From Desulfopila aestuarii DSM 18488 (GTDB lineage Bacteria; Desulfobacterota; Desulfobulbia; Desulfobulbales; Desulfocapsaceae), in assembly GCF_900143695.1 (NCBI RefSeq), contig NZ_FRFE01000004.1, positions 186,001 to 250,000 of the forward strand: a DNA stretch of 64,000 nt. Direction: 5' to 3'. The notes beneath the pieces were generated by a model. It saw only the letters and a program-made list of their open reading frames with translations. It had not been told where the DNA came from and searched no databases. The first letter of the stretch is position 1. Each line of letters starts with the position of its first letter. Below are positions 17,784 to 28,028 of this stretch, in pieces. The position numbers were made by a program, and so were the translations under genes.

Positions 17784-18991
17784 TTACATGCATCATGCAG
17801 GATAGAGGCATATCTTTGAGAAATCACAAACCAATCAAATCTTGCCTTTGCCATCTCTTGCCCCTTTGAAGCAATCCTTTTCGCTTCATCTGGGTTATCC
17901 ATGGCATATATGACTTTTTCTGCAATATCAGCAGGATCTTTCTCTCTCACTAATAAACCGGTTTCTCCATTCTCAATAATATCGACAATTCCACCTACTT
18001 GAGAAGCGATAACGAGGCACCCCCCCATATTCGCTTCAACAAGAGTCAAACCAAAGCCCTCTGTATCACCACCTTTTGCTTTAATTGAAGGGGCAACAAA
18101 CATCTCATGCTGCGCATAGAGGCTAGGCAGTTCGTGATTAGTTACGGCACCACAAAAATTAACATATTGAGAAAGGGATAATTTTTTAACCTCATCTCGT
18201 AACAGATTTTCCAGCTCTCCTGAACCAACTATGGAAAGCGTGATGTTTTGTTTTTGTTCCACAATTTTACGCATTGCACGAATAAGATAAATGACACCTT
18301 TTTTTTCGGTTAACCTCCCAATATAAAGGATCCTATGCGTTGGGGTGGGATCTGATCGATTTTCTTGGTTCGTAATTCTCGAACTACTTGCAAATAAAGA
18401 AGAATCAACCCCCATTGGTACTACTTTTACATCTGAAAGAGAGTGACACATTTTTAATGAATCCTTCAACGCATTGCTTACAGCAGTCACCGCTGAAGCA
18501 TTTCTCATTACATATCGGCGCATAAAGGTCCAAAAAGCTCCTCTCAAACCAAAAACATCAGCACCATGGGCTGTAACAACATAGGGTACATGGGTAATTG
18601 TTTTCGCAAACGCAGCAAAAATTCCGAGCGGAATGGTCCAATGCGCATGAATGAGATCCGGTTTCACATCACGGATGGCCTTAAAAAGAGAAACGAGTGA
18701 AAAAAACAAAAAGAATGGAATAACAAAATAGTACAACTTGTTATTATTCAGGGTCGGAAGGATACCTATGGAACCTGCCAGCTTCTCATATTTACGCAAA
18801 AAATATCTGAATCGTCTTACCTTCACCCCATCCATAACCTCATTTTCTACAGACCCTGGATAGCAAGGGGTAAGAACATGAATTTCAAAGTCGTCGGTAA
18901 GCCTTTTGCACAGCTCAAACACAAATGGCGGGTCGGTATCGTTCTTCCAGCGAGGATATGTAGTTGTGATGACGAGAATTCGTTTTTTCAT
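17780..18991 (-). CDS. Family 4 glycosyltransferase
   Basis: 403 residues. The N-terminus ILVITTTYPRWKNDTDPPFV is the classic start of PimB/WcaL-like GT4 proteins; HAHWTIPLGIFAAF and VTAHGADVFGLRG form the acceptor side. RILYIGRLTEKKGVIYLIRA and EGFGLTLVEANMGGCLVIA give the donor phosphate loop and the EX7E motif. A hydrophobic stretch near 88-105 may dip into the membrane. It is the last gene of the - strand operon cdaA-cdaR-glmM-GT2-GT4, 28 bases after the GT2 gene. Likely to add a hexose to a lipid-linked glycan; exact donor unknown. Confidence 0.86.
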   Translation of the reverse strand: MKKRILVITTTYPRWKNDTDPPFVFELCKRLTDDFEIHVLTPCYPGSVENEVMDGVKVRRFRYFLRKYEKLAGSIGILPTLNNNKLYYFVIPFFLFFSLVSLFKAIRDVKPDLIHAHWTIPLGIFAAFAKTITHVPYVVTAHGADVFGLRGAFWTFMRRYVMRNASAVTAVSNALKDSLKMCHSLSDVKVVPMGVDSSLFASSSRITNQENRSDPTPTHRILYIGRLTEKKGVIYLIRAMRKIVEQKQNITLSIVGSGELENLLRDEVKKLSLSQYVNFCGAVTNHELPSLYAQHEMFVAPSIKAKGGDTEGFGLTLVEANMGGCLVIASQVGGIVDIIENGETGLLVREKDPADIAEKVIYAMDNPDEAKRIASKGQEMAKARFDWFVISQRYASILHDACN

Positions 18992-19019
18992 AAGAAATGC
19001 TCGCCCTGACTTGATACGC

Positions 19020-19886
19020 TTATTTTACACGATCATAACGCATCTGAGCGATCTGTTCAGACACCAAACCGATCATAAATGTTATGACAGAGGTAGTAAA
19101 GAAAAGGGCCGACATGTTGGTGAACCGGCCTTCGGTAAAATAGGTGATTGCATAGTAGCTCAACCCAGTACAAAACAACAACGCACTAACCGGTAAAAAC
19201 ATCCTTAGCGGAGAGAAAAGCGTCGCCACTTTGAAAATAATCAATAAAAACCGGATGCCATCCTCAACAAGACGTATTTTACTTCTCCCCGTCCTCCTTC
19301 TACTGATAATCGGTACATACTTGAGACTTCTGCCCATTCGCAAATAAGCCATGGTTAATGTGGTGGGATAGGAAAACGTATTGGGTAATAGATAGATGAA
19401 ATCCTGAACCGTGCTCCTTCTCACCAACCTAAACCCTGAAGTCAGGTCCATTATTTTGAAGCGGGTAACATAGGATGCAATCTTGTTGTATAATTTATTA
19501 GCGAGATCTCGGTGGAAATCAGTTACAGAGCCCTTGATGCGAGCACCAATTACCATATCGTAGCTGTCCTTGTGCTCAAGTAGATGAGCTATATCTTCAG
19601 GATTATGCTGACCATCAGCGTCCATCATGATAATCCACTCACCTTTAGCCAATCGTAAACCTGATTTTATCGCAGCGCCATTTCCAATATTGTAGGGATG
19701 TGGCCAGACACTGGCACCAGCATCCATAGCGATCTGCATAGTGTCATCAGTCGAGCCGTCGTCTATGACCAATATTTCAAAGCATGGATACATTTCCTTT
19801 AGTTTACTAATGGTATTGCCAATACTTTGCTCTTCATTAAAAGCAGGTATCAGAATTGTTACTTCCACACGCTCAGTTTCCTTCAC
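19020..19886 (-). CDS. GT2 glycosyltransferase, DPM1/polyprenyl-phosphate type, with membrane tail
   Basis: 288 residues starting at GTG 19886, preceded by AAAGGA. The catalytic domain begins VTILIPAFNEEQSIGNTISK, with DDGSTDDT and MDADGQHNPEDI (metal-binding DxD). Residues 215-280 contain two membrane helices. The order is that of dolichol-phosphate-mannose-synthase-like enzymes that attach a sugar from a nucleotide to polyprenyl phosphate at the membrane. Such products serve as donors on the periplasmic side, so a link to glycan decoration or protein glycosylation is plausible. It follows glmM by 49 bases on the same strand. Family firm; sugar and lipid inferred. Confidence 0.86.
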   Translation of the reverse strand: MKETERVEVTILIPAFNEEQSIGNTISKLKEMYPCFEILVIDDGSTDDTMQIAMDAGASVWPHPYNIGNGAAIKSGLRLAKGEWIIMMDADGQHNPEDIAHLLEHKDSYDMVIGARIKGSVTDFHRDLANKLYNKIASYVTRFKIMDLTSGFRLVRRSTVQDFIYLLPNTFSYPTTLTMAYLRMGRSLKYVPIISRRRTGRSKIRLVEDGIRFLLIIFKVATLFSPLRMFLPVSALLFCTGLSYYAITYFTEGRFTNMSALFFTTSVITFMIGLVSEQIAQMRYDRVK

Positions 19887-19935
19887 TAAAATATCCTTTC
19901 ATAAACAAAAAACAAAGAAAACCCCATTAGAAGAA

Positions 19936-21288
19936 TCAGTGTCTATCGGCCCTTCGTACTACTTCACATAGTTCATCAGCCATGCTTTCAATCTCATCCT
20001 GGTCCTCACCCTCTACCATCACCCTAATGACCGGCTCAGTACCAGAAGGCCGAACCAGTATACGGCCACTCTTACCTAGCTTTTCTTCAAACCTTCTTAC
20101 AGTCTCAGGAAAATCAGGGATACTGTCGACTGGGATTTTGGTGGACATGCGAACGTTCTTTAGTATCTGTGGGAAACTTTCCATAACCGCTGCAAGCTCA
20201 GAGAGCGGCTTTTTACGCTTTTTCATGATAGCCATCAGCTGCAGACTGGCAAGAATTCCATCACCGGTAGTGATATGGTCAAGGAATACAAGATGACCTG
20301 ACTGTTCCCCGCCAAAGGAGTAGCCTTTTTTTCGCATGCACTCGACGACGTAGCGATCACCTACTGCAGTTCGAACAAGTTTTCCTCCCATACGTTCCAT
20401 GGCAACTTCGAGTCCCATATTGGACATGACTGTGGCGACAAGCGTCTTCTTCTTCAATTTTCGTTGCTTCATCAACTCCTGTGCGCAGATTGCCATAATA
20501 TGGTCGCCATCAACAATCTTGCCTTGTTCATCACAGACGATAAGCCTGTCTCCATCTCCGTCAAAAGCGAGGCCAAGATCCGCACCGAGGTCTTTCACTT
20601 TTTGCGCCATCAGCTCTGGGTGAAGCGCACCGCAGTCTTTATTGATATTCGTTCCGTCCGGTTCAACACCTATTGTTGTAACTTTCGCACCAAGCTCTCT
20701 GAAGACATGTGGAGCTACCTTATAGGTTGCACCATGGGCACAATCAATCACAACATGAAAACCATCCAGTGTATAATTCTTCGGAAAGGTGTTTTTCAAG
20801 AAAACGATATATCGGCCCTTCGCATCTTCGATGCGTGCCATTTTACCTACTTCGTCAGCTACCGGTCGTAGTGCGGCCATCTTCTGCGAAAAGATAAGAT
20901 CTTCGATATCAAGCTCCACATGATCAGGCAGCTTGAAGCCGTCACTTGAAAATATTTTAATACCGTTATCCTGGAATGGGTTATGCGATGCTGAGATAAC
21001 CACACCTGCATCAGCACGCATAGAGGTGGTAATAAACGAGATACCTGGCGTCGGCATTGGGCCAACCAATAGTACATCAACACCCATGGAGCAGATGCCT
21101 GCTGCCAGCGCGTTTTCAAGCATATAGCAGGATACACGGGTGTCTTTACCAATGACTATTCGATGCCCTTTCGCCTTATCTTTCACGATAAAGGCTATCG
21201 CACGGCCAACCTGCATGGCTATTTCTATGGTCATGGGGTAGATATTTGCTACCCCGCGTATTCCATCAGTTCCAAATAATTTGCGCAT
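19936..21288 (-). CDS. glmM: Phosphoglucosamine mutase
   Basis: Converts glucosamine-6-phosphate to glucosamine-1-phosphate on the way to UDP-GlcNAc, needed for peptidoglycan and [18 protein letters not shown] begins the protein; the catalytic phosphoserine is Ser101 in [16 protein letters not shown]; the metal loop is [10 protein letters not shown] near 243-252; [19 protein letters not shown] binds the sugar; [15 protein letters not shown] binds phosphate. Length 450 is standard. It lies five bases after cdaR. The cdaA-cdaR-glmM order is conserved in many bacteria, and in Firmicutes GlmM binds and inhibits CdaA, giving a feedback link between c-di-AMP and wall precursor supply. Confidence 0.96.
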   Translation of the reverse strand: MRKLFGTDGIRGVANIYPMTIEIAMQVGRAIAFIVKDKAKGHRIVIGKDTRVSCYMLENALAAGICSMGVDVLLVGPMPTPGISFITTSMRADAGVVISASHNPFQDNGIKIFSSDGFKLPDHVELDIEDLIFSQKMAALRPVADEVGKMARIEDAKGRYIVFLKNTFPKNYTLDGFHVVIDCAHGATYKVAPHVFRELGAKVTTIGVEPDGTNINKDCGALHPELMAQKVKDLGADLGLAFDGDGDRLIVCDEQGKIVDGDHIMAICAQELMKQRKLKKKTLVATVMSNMGLEVAMERMGGKLVRTAVGDRYVVECMRKKGYSFGGEQSGHLVFLDHITTGDGILASLQLMAIMKKRKKPLSELAAVMESFPQILKNVRMSTKIPVDSIPDFPETVRRFEEKLGKSGRILVRPSGTEPVIRVMVEGEDQDEIESMADELCEVVRRADRH

Positions 21289-21293
21289 ACGAG

Positions 21294-22502
21294 TTATTCT
21301 TTCTTTTTCTTTGTTTTTATTGGTAAAATTTTGACTCCAGCAGGTTTTTCTCCGGTAGTCTCCAGCTGTATTATTGTTTTATCATCAGGTGGAATCTGAA
21401 CATTTTCAATGGTTTGCGTCACAGGAAGAGGCCCTTCATCCGATGTTTTTGGTTGTTGTTCCTTTTCCTCTGAAGCGACCGGGGAACCATTTTCCTCTTG
21501 CGCCTCCTCTGGTGTGCCTGGGGCAATGTTCACAACCTTTACCGCCTGGGGAATAATCGATACGACTTCAATTGGCAGTGAATTCCTTTCATTCGGCACC
21601 ACTTTAAGCTTCAAAAAACCACTTTCGTCGGCAGATTCAGCCGCAGAAATTGAAAAAATCGATTTCAGGTCTTTTTGGTCCCTCAGCAATAAAACCGGTA
21701 TTCTTAAAATTACATCAGCTGTTGTCGGTGCTACCTCTTGACGTTCGCCAGCCAGGAAAGCCTCCACATTCACTTTGCTGATTTTCTTTTCCACCATTTT
21801 GGGCTTGACGGTGATCTCTGCAGTTACCGAGGTCTGGCCAATCAGCTCAACAAAGCTTGGCTCAAGGTCCAGTGGCACCTGGTAATTTCTTGATTCTTTC
21901 AGTCCATTAATGTCAATAATCTCGGTCATCAATTCGTCAGCCTGCGACAAAATTGTTTCGGGACCTGTTATATTAATAACATCAGGATTCATGACCAACT
22001 TCTCCATCACAAAACCAGCTGCGACATCTCCTGAAGTTACCGGCGTTACCGGAAACTGTTTCTGGATAAGCTTATCGAGTGAAAGGATAATTGAGGTCGG
22101 TTGGATCCGTAGTACCGTCACGCCACGTGGAACCGGAATCGACGTATTATCATTTTCAACAACATTCGTTCCCGGCGTGGCATTTGAAAGGTTAATCTGC
22201 CGCGACACTGCCTTATTGGCCATCTCCTGGATCGCTGAACGCGGGCCGCTCAGGGTAACCTCTATCTCCTTTTTGAACTGGTTGGAAATCACCAGGTCTC
22301 GAGGCAGATTGATGATCTCGATCGGCACCATAACGTTTTTATCGACAATATCCTCGCCACCGACAAACGACCAGAGCAAGGTCGCGAGCAAAAGTGAAAT
22401 AAACTTTAGAACCCACTCTTTCGACCAGATCCGCTGCCATTTTTTAGCAGAAAACAGGGCGCGACCAAAGCGTATCACACTATTTAAAACCAACTTTTCC
22501 AT
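21294..22502 (-). CDS. cdaR: YbbR-domain protein, CdaA regulator
   Basis: 402 residues. One membrane helix (about 34-48, [15 protein letters not shown]) follows a basic cytoplasmic N-terminus. Residues 55-320 contain several YbbR repeats, each with the pattern of a Pro-rich strand followed by xVxLxGPxxxI (for example [13 protein letters not shown]). The tail after 325 is rich in Pro, Glu and Gln and ends in Lys-rich sequence. In Firmicutes CdaR binds CdaA across the membrane and tunes c-di-AMP output; that role is inferred here from synteny. The start overlaps the end of cdaA by 19 bases, indicating translational coupling. Confidence 0.9.
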   Translation of the reverse strand: MEKLVLNSVIRFGRALFSAKKWQRIWSKEWVLKFISLLLATLLWSFVGGEDIVDKNVMVPIEIINLPRDLVISNQFKKEIEVTLSGPRSAIQEMANKAVSRQINLSNATPGTNVVENDNTSIPVPRGVTVLRIQPTSIILSLDKLIQKQFPVTPVTSGDVAAGFVMEKLVMNPDVINITGPETILSQADELMTEIIDINGLKESRNYQVPLDLEPSFVELIGQTSVTAEITVKPKMVEKKISKVNVEAFLAGERQEVAPTTADVILRIPVLLLRDQKDLKSIFSISAAESADESGFLKLKVVPNERNSLPIEVVSIIPQAVKVVNIAPGTPEEAQEENGSPVASEEKEQQPKTSDEGPLPVTQTIENVQIPPDDKTIIQLETTGEKPAGVKILPIKTKKKKE

Positions 22503-23266
22503 GAATGAGAAGCACCTTCTTTGGGTATAAATATCGCTCGCAGGCTGTTACTTAAACTGATCTCGTCACTCACCGTGGTGAGAGCACCATGCCGTACCAC
22601 GGAAACCTCTTGTGTCTCCTCAGACACGACCAGCACCACAGCATCGGTCTCCTCAGAAATACCGATAGCGGCACGATGCCGGGTACCATATTTTTTATTA
22701 ATATATGGATTCTGGGTTAGAGGCAGAATGCACCCGGCAGACTGGATACGCCCTTTATGGACGATAACACCGCCATCGTGCAGCGGAGATACCGGCATGA
22801 ATATCGAAATGAGCAGCTCCTTGGTGAGTCGTGCATCCAGGTCAAACCCTGACTCGACATAATCCTGCAGACCAGTTTCACGCTCGATAACAATCAGGGC
22901 GCCTATACGACGTTTGGAGAGGTAAAAAACAGAACGGATTATCTCATCAAGATCCTTATCCGCTACGTCGGTTGCTTTCTGAAACGGTGACTTGCCAACC
23001 TGAGTCAGTGCACGACGAATATCCTGTTGGAAAACGATTATGACGATTAACAGAATCGAGCTGAGAAATGTCTGCATCATCCACATTAGTGTCGACAGCT
23101 CGAAAATCTTGGCAACAAAATAGACGACAAACAAAATGCCAAGCCCAAGCACCATCTGAACAGAGCGCGTTCCTCGGATAATCGAGATCAGCTGGTAGAT
23201 GACAAAGGCAACAACAAGAATATCAAGGATATCCTGCCAGCGAAAATAACTAGCTACATCAAACAT
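22484..23266 (-). CDS. cdaA: Diadenylate cyclase (c-di-AMP synthase)
   Basis: Makes the second messenger c-di-AMP from two ATP. Residues 10-80 contain three membrane helices; residues 95-245 form the DAC domain with the catalytic DGG in PLHDGGVIVHKGRIQSAGC (164-166) and the ATP-binding GTRHRAAIGISEETDA starting at 194. Length 260 is close to CdaA of Firmicutes (about 273). First gene of the - strand operon continuing into cdaR, glmM and two glycosyltransferases. The usual genetic neighbour folP is not next to it: a 637-base non-coding stretch precedes it. No known c-di-AMP receptor was identified in the window. Confidence 0.95.
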   Translation of the reverse strand: MFDVASYFRWQDILDILVVAFVIYQLISIIRGTRSVQMVLGLGILFVVYFVAKIFELSTLMWMMQTFLSSILLIVIIVFQQDIRRALTQVGKSPFQKATDVADKDLDEIIRSVFYLSKRRIGALIVIERETGLQDYVESGFDLDARLTKELLISIFMPVSPLHDGGVIVHKGRIQSAGCILPLTQNPYINKKYGTRHRAAIGISEETDAVVLVVSEETQEVSVVRHGALTTVSDEISLSNSLRAIFIPKEGASHSWKSWF

Positions 23267-23903
23267 GTACGTTTTTATACCTCATATACCACTTCTGCTA
23301 CGGCAGAAAAGTACATACATCGAAAATTTTGAACAACCAACAAGGCTACACCTCACATTCCCTCAAACAATACAGGTTAACGAATCATTTTGCCAAATAA
23401 AATCAGTACATTTATTAGTTTATGTTAAAAACTCTCAAATCACCTATTTTTCCATTTAAAGGCATCCCTCTCAGCTTCAATAGGGATTCACTTCAAGATT
23501 CAATGTCTTTCACTTAGTGAACATAAGCCGAACGACCTGATTTTACGCACAGAACCTACTTGTCCATGGACTTTTTTCAAAATCCTCATTATCATCGGCC
23601 TCGGTAAGAGGCATATCATTGCCTTCTTCATCAAGAGGCCTGCTTACACTCTTAAACAAGTGAGATTATTGTTTGAGAACGGCGGCTATCACAAAAATTA
23701 TAAAAAAATCATTCTTGGGCACTTACAATAAATGGCAAGTACTCCGAAAAAACGTATATTTAGAGTTTCGCATAAATTAACGAAAGCCTGTAGCAGACTA
23801 CGATAATATGTCATTTTGAAGTGATCCTCATCCATACAAACTGACATGCTATGTATTCTGCCCCTATGTTATTTGAACTTTACGAGTGTGACACTGTCTG
23901 ATT
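23267..23903. other. 637-base intergenic region between cdaA and the DUF748 gene
   Basis: Divergent promoter region for the cdaA operon and the DUF748 gene. I see no credible gene. A perfect hairpin TTCTGC-TACG-GCAGAA lies at 23293-23308 and a palindrome TTCACT-T-AGTGAA at 23509-23521; neither is followed by a U-tract. A 50-codon open stretch near 23590-23730 has no family resemblance I can name. Confidence 0.5.
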
Positions 23904-26900
23904 ATGTCTGACCATTTTGGATCCATCCCCATACAGCCTTCAGCAAAAAAAGAAGCAACCCCTGAGCGGACCACTCCAACGGCACCCAAGCGTCCGCTTC
24001 GCCCCAAGAAAGGCAAAACACGTTCAAAGGGCCAGAAGGCTTTTCTTTCTATCACCTTTCTGATTTTCATTGTCGGGGGATATGTGATTGCAGGGTTCTG
24101 GGGCGTTCCCCATTATCTTCATAGCAAGTTGCCCGCACTGATACTTCAGCACACCAGCCTGTCTGCACAAATTGGCGTGATTCACTTCAACCCATTTACT
24201 TTCAAACTGAACATAACCGATGCTATTTTGCGTGATAGTGAAGAAAGCATCGAGCCAGTGCTGTCCCTCAAATCCTTTGCAGCTGATATTGCTCCACTCC
24301 CTCTGTTCAAGGGAGAAATCATTTCTACACAGGTAAATCTTAATAGCTTTAAACTCGATCTTATCCGTAACAGCGAGGGCAATTATAATTTTTACAGTAG
24401 CGTGCCGAACGACAGAAAAACCCCGTCATCACAATCTTTTAATCTTTCTGCGCTCCCTTTTCGATTCTCACTCAACAATATAACCCTGTCAGACGGCAAA
24501 CTCACCTTTCACGATAAGCCAAAAAACACAACGCACATTATTGAAAAGATTGAAGCAAACCTCCCAAATCTCTCAAATTTTTCTTTCCAGGCTAAAGAAT
24601 ATCTTCGCCCCAGCTTTTCTGCGGTCATTAATGGCAGTCCAATTCAGCTGACAGGTCAAGCAGCATTTACCGGTAACAGCAAAGACACGGATGTAAGCCT
24701 GAAAACCGAGCTTTCTTGCAATTTCAATGCAATTGACCTCAATCGATATTTTGACTATCTGCCGTTTACGCTACCTTTCGACATCACTGAAGGCAAAGCC
24801 GAAGGATCACTCAAATTGACCTTTGCCCAGTCTCGTACCAATGACATGCTGTCGGTAGATTTTTCCATGCAGGCAACCGGTGTAGCCGTTAATTCCGCTG
24901 ACGAGACTTTCAAGCTACAGGTTCCATCAGTCAAACTGGAAGGTGCCATTCAACCGCTCACCGGCAACACACGCCTCAAAAGTCTGGAATTGCGTGAACC
25001 CACAGCACATATCGCCAATGGCTTTTCTTTTTCACAATTCAAAGCATTAGCCAGCCTTGCTACAGCAAAAGCCCAAAGTAACAGTCAGGGAGACACCACC
25101 CCCGAAGTCAAGATCGATCTCTTTATTGCTGACAACGGCACTGTGGTGCTGATCGGTGACACTTCTGAAACCGAAAGAGATCGATGGGAGGCTATCCAGT
25201 TCACCCTTAAGAACTATAATAACCGCAACAAAAATAATGCGGCTGACAAACAGGCAACCCTTCGTCTGAGTGGTGAACAGAGCAACACCAGGGCCACTTT
25301 CAATCTACAAGGCCATGTAGACGAACATTTACTTCCTAAAGGCGATCTCCTTTTGACGAATCTCGGGGCTGAAAAGATTTTTCCACTCATCGGGCTCGAT
25401 TCTGTCCTCGCTAAATCTGGAACGGTTGACGCCCAGGCCGCTATTAATTTCAAAGACTATCCTGGCCTTGATATCGTCAGTCGCATCTCCGTTGCCGAAG
25501 GCATTCTTACCTTCAACGACCTCGTACTTGTTGATGGAAACCATACCTGGTTCAGTGCCCCTTCAATAAAGATTGCCGGCTTAAGCAAGGAAGGCAAAAA
25601 GCTCTCTTTAGGCAGTGTATATTTGAAAAACAGCACGATGGATCTGATGATCGATGCCCTCCCGCCAATCGCCAAAGGGATTGGCGGCGAAAAAGGCAAC
25701 ATCGCTATCGAAGCATTGGAATTCACCGGTTCCCTGACCCTTTCCGACAGTACAAAGAAACTTCCCTCACTTGGCTTCACCGACGTGTCCCTTCAGGCAA
25801 TCAATCTCGCCCGCCTGGAAAGCTCTTCAGAACGCGACAATCTCACATTTACCGCACAACTCGGGAAGACTGGAGAGATTCAAGCCAAAGGCAAGGTGCG
25901 GCTCAATTCTTTCTTCACCACTCTGACCACTGGTTTTGCGGGTCTCGATAGTACCCAGATCCTCCCCTGGTTTGGAAAGAGCCAATTAATAGCCGACGCA
26001 AAAACAACTCTGGCTGGAAAAGGAACCTTCAGCTACCCGTATGTGAGCTACAACGGACTGCTGCTGTTACAGGATGGTCGACTTTCGCAAAAAGACAAAA
26101 AGAACAAGGAAAATACCTATTTTTCCTGGCAGGAAATTAATCTGCAAGATTTCCGTTACAACAGCAATCCCCTTCATATCGGCGCTTCCCAATGTACCAT
26201 TGTTGCACCTGCTATGAGTTGGACCTCTTCTAAAGACAGTCAGCATATGGCTATAGCACTCAGTAGTTTTCTGTTGAAACATTTCCAGGCTGTAGATAAT
26301 GAAAAGCCTAAACCCAAAAAACTTCCTGTTATTGAACTGCACAAAGTGGTTATCACCGCCGGCACCATGAAATACCGGGATACTCGTCTCAATCCGGCTT
26401 GGAATTCTGAGATCGGCGGCCTGAGCGGCACTATAGAGAAAGTTTCTTCCGATCCTGCTTCCGAACCGTCTTCGTTTACTCTTGGTGGTGATTTAGACTC
26501 TCTCCCCTTTACGGTATCCGGATCTGTTAACCTCTTTCACCCTGCTCGCCAAGGAAGTACCCAGTTTACAATCAGCGATTTTCCCCTTTCCACGTTTCAT
26601 GAACAGTTGAAAAAACATGTCGATGTGAACACGACACACGGTGAGTTGTCTTTAAAAGACAACGTCACCTGGGGAAATGGAATGACAAACCGTGACAGTG
26701 AAGTGGTAATCACTGAGTTGGAGCCCTTACCGAACAAAAGAGACGCAGCAATGGTTCTTGCTCTTATGAGTGGAAGCGATGGACGGTTTCCTCTCAAGGT
26801 CGTCTCCCAGCAATCACTGAATACCGCGCCGACCGCACTTGCCAACGACGCTGCCGCCGCCTTTCAAAAGCTTACATTGAAAGCAGCAGTTTCTCCGTTG

Positions 26901-27491
26901 CTTCTCGCCAACGAAGACTACGCCAGCCTCATTGGCCAGGAGCACGCCGAATTTGAGCCTGGTAAAATTCTCCTCACCGGCAAAGGCCAGGAAGCTCTTG
27001 CACGTTTCAGTAGTCTCCTCCAGGCGCACCACGCAATAGGCATCACCATTACCGGAAGCGTCGATATCGCAATTGATGGTGAGGCAATGAAGAAGGATTT
27101 GGAGATTGCTGAATTCCAGCGAGCTGAGGAGGAAAACAATCGTCGCAAAGAAGCTTTGCAAAAGGCCACTGAAGAATACCTGGCACAGTTGTTTGAAAAA
27201 CAGAAAGCATCCGGCAAACCTCATGCTGTCGTCGACCAGACAATTCCCAAAGAGATTACCAGACGCTACGCCCCAGTTAAGCCGGAAAAAGTCGTTATTG
27301 ACAAAACAATGCTGCAGGAACTCGCTAGAGAACGGGCCCGGGTTGTAGCAGAACTTTTTACTCAGAGCCTCAGCTTGGCACCCGAGCGTGTCAGCGTTTC
27401 CAAAAAGCTTACCTTAAATAATAACAAAGAAATTCAGGGTAATCGGGTGTTTTTTACAATCAATACAGTTGAGAGTACTTCAGGGAAATAG
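23904..27491 (+). CDS. Giant AsmA-like DUF748 envelope protein
   Basis: 1195 residues. A basic, Pro/Lys-rich cytoplasmic tail (1-48) is followed by one membrane helix (about 49-70) and a very long periplasmic part. That part is rich in short beta strands with repeated patterns such as FSLNNITLSDGKLTFHDK and LTFNDLVLVDGNHTWFSAP, typical of AsmA/DUF748 proteins. These are now seen as relatives of bridge-like lipid carriers between inner and outer membrane; lipid transport is inference here. The C-terminal region (1035-1190) includes an OmpA-like alpha/beta stretch interrupted by a charged Glu/Lys coiled coil. The start ATG 23904 has no strong ribosome site. Single gene, followed by a small membrane protein gene 82 bases away. 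Confidence 0.8.
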   Translation: MSDHFGSIPIQPSAKKEATPERTTPTAPKRPLRPKKGKTRSKGQKAFLSITFLIFIVGGYVIAGFWGVPHYLHSKLPALILQHTSLSAQIGVIHFNPFTFKLNITDAILRDSEESIEPVLSLKSFAADIAPLPLFKGEIISTQVNLNSFKLDLIRNSEGNYNFYSSVPNDRKTPSSQSFNLSALPFRFSLNNITLSDGKLTFHDKPKNTTHIIEKIEANLPNLSNFSFQAKEYLRPSFSAVINGSPIQLTGQAAFTGNSKDTDVSLKTELSCNFNAIDLNRYFDYLPFTLPFDITEGKAEGSLKLTFAQSRTNDMLSVDFSMQATGVAVNSADETFKLQVPSVKLEGAIQPLTGNTRLKSLELREPTAHIANGFSFSQFKALASLATAKAQSNSQGDTTPEVKIDLFIADNGTVVLIGDTSETERDRWEAIQFTLKNYNNRNKNNAADKQATLRLSGEQSNTRATFNLQGHVDEHLLPKGDLLLTNLGAEKIFPLIGLDSVLAKSGTVDAQAAINFKDYPGLDIVSRISVAEGILTFNDLVLVDGNHTWFSAPSIKIAGLSKEGKKLSLGSVYLKNSTMDLMIDALPPIAKGIGGEKGNIAIEALEFTGSLTLSDSTKKLPSLGFTDVSLQAINLARLESSSERDNLTFTAQLGKTGEIQAKGKVRLNSFFTTLTTGFAGLDSTQILPWFGKSQLIADAKTTLAGKGTFSYPYVSYNGLLLLQDGRLSQKDKKNKENTYFSWQEINLQDFRYNSNPLHIGASQCTIVAPAMSWTSSKDSQHMAIALSSFLLKHFQAVDNEKPKPKKLPVIELHKVVITAGTMKYRDTRLNPAWNSEIGGLSGTIEKVSSDPASEPSSFTLGGDLDSLPFTVSGSVNLFHPARQGSTQFTISDFPLSTFHEQLKKHVDVNTTHGELSLKDNVTWGNGMTNRDSEVVITELEPLPNKRDAAMVLALMSGSDGRFPLKVVSQQSLNTAPTALANDAAAAFQKLTLKAAVSPLLLANEDYASLIGQEHAEFEPGKILLTGKGQEALARFSSLLQAHHAIGITITGSVDIAIDGEAMKKDLEIAEFQRAEEENNRRKEALQKATEEYLAQLFEKQKASGKPHAVVDQTIPKEITRRYAPVKPEKVVIDKTMLQELARERARVVAELFTQSLSLAPERVSVSKKLTLNNNKEIQGNRVFFTINTVESTSGK

Positions 27492-27573
27492 AACAAATGA
27501 GACTCCATAGTGCGGGTTAAAATGACGTATTACAAAATCATCTCCTAATGAAATCTTCCTCTAATATCAGTAG

Positions 27574-27984
27574 ATGAATATTTCAGTTTTAAAGCAATAC
27601 AGCTATCTACTGGAGGTTCTGGCGGCTCTCTCAGCGCTGACGTTTATCGTCTCCCTGGTCTGCATTCCGCTTATCGTCGCACGCCTTCCAAGGAATTACT
27701 TCCAGCATCGCCAGGAAAGAATAGCAAGCCTTACTGCGATTACCCCAGGGAACCTTGTTCTACTGCTCATTCGCAACATCGTGGGCCTGCTACTCTTTCT
27801 GGCCGGTGTCGCCATGCTCTTTCTGCCCGGTCAAGGTGTAATCACGATGGTGATCGGCATTGCCGTCATGAGCTTTCCGTACAAAAGGCGGCTGCTTGTT
27901 ATCCTGACCACCCCACCTTCTGTACGTAAAGGTCTTAACTGGATTCGACATAAAATGAAAAAGGAATCATTCTACTGGCAATAG
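27574..27984 (+). CDS. Small membrane protein, PGPGW-like
   Basis: 136 residues. A first membrane helix at about 12-34 is followed by a basic cytoplasmic loop (LPRNYFQHRQER). Two close helices then flank FLPGQGVITMVIGIAVMSFP, which matches the Pro-Gly-(Pro/Gln)-Gly turn of small PGPGW-type transmembrane proteins, although Trp is missing. The end is basic (RKGLNWIRHKMKK). The function of this family is not known to me. It follows the DUF748 gene on the same strand and may be co-transcribed. Coding status is supported by hydrophobic pattern and family-like turn. Confidence 0.72.
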   Translation: MNISVLKQYSYLLEVLAALSALTFIVSLVCIPLIVARLPRNYFQHRQERIASLTAITPGNLVLLLIRNIVGLLLFLAGVAMLFLPGQGVITMVIGIAVMSFPYKRRLLVILTTPPSVRKGLNWIRHKMKKESFYWQ

Positions 27985-28028
27985 ACACGTCCAGAGATTC
28001 TTGTTGCAAACAGGAGACTTATATAAGA

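Noticed and set aside
23293-23308. TTCTGC-TACG-GCAGAA hairpin in the cdaA leader, considered as a riboswitch or terminator
   Set aside because: A lone 6-base stem without conserved neighbours or U-tract; c-di-AMP riboswitch (ydaO) features are absent.
23460-23500. Sequence near AGCTTCAATAGGGATT resembling a CRISPR repeat
   Set aside because: Single occurrence, no spacers and no cas genes in the window.
23590-23730. Open + strand stretch of about 50 codons between cdaA and the DUF748 gene
   Set aside because: No start with a ribosome site, no family resemblance, and stops soon on both sides.
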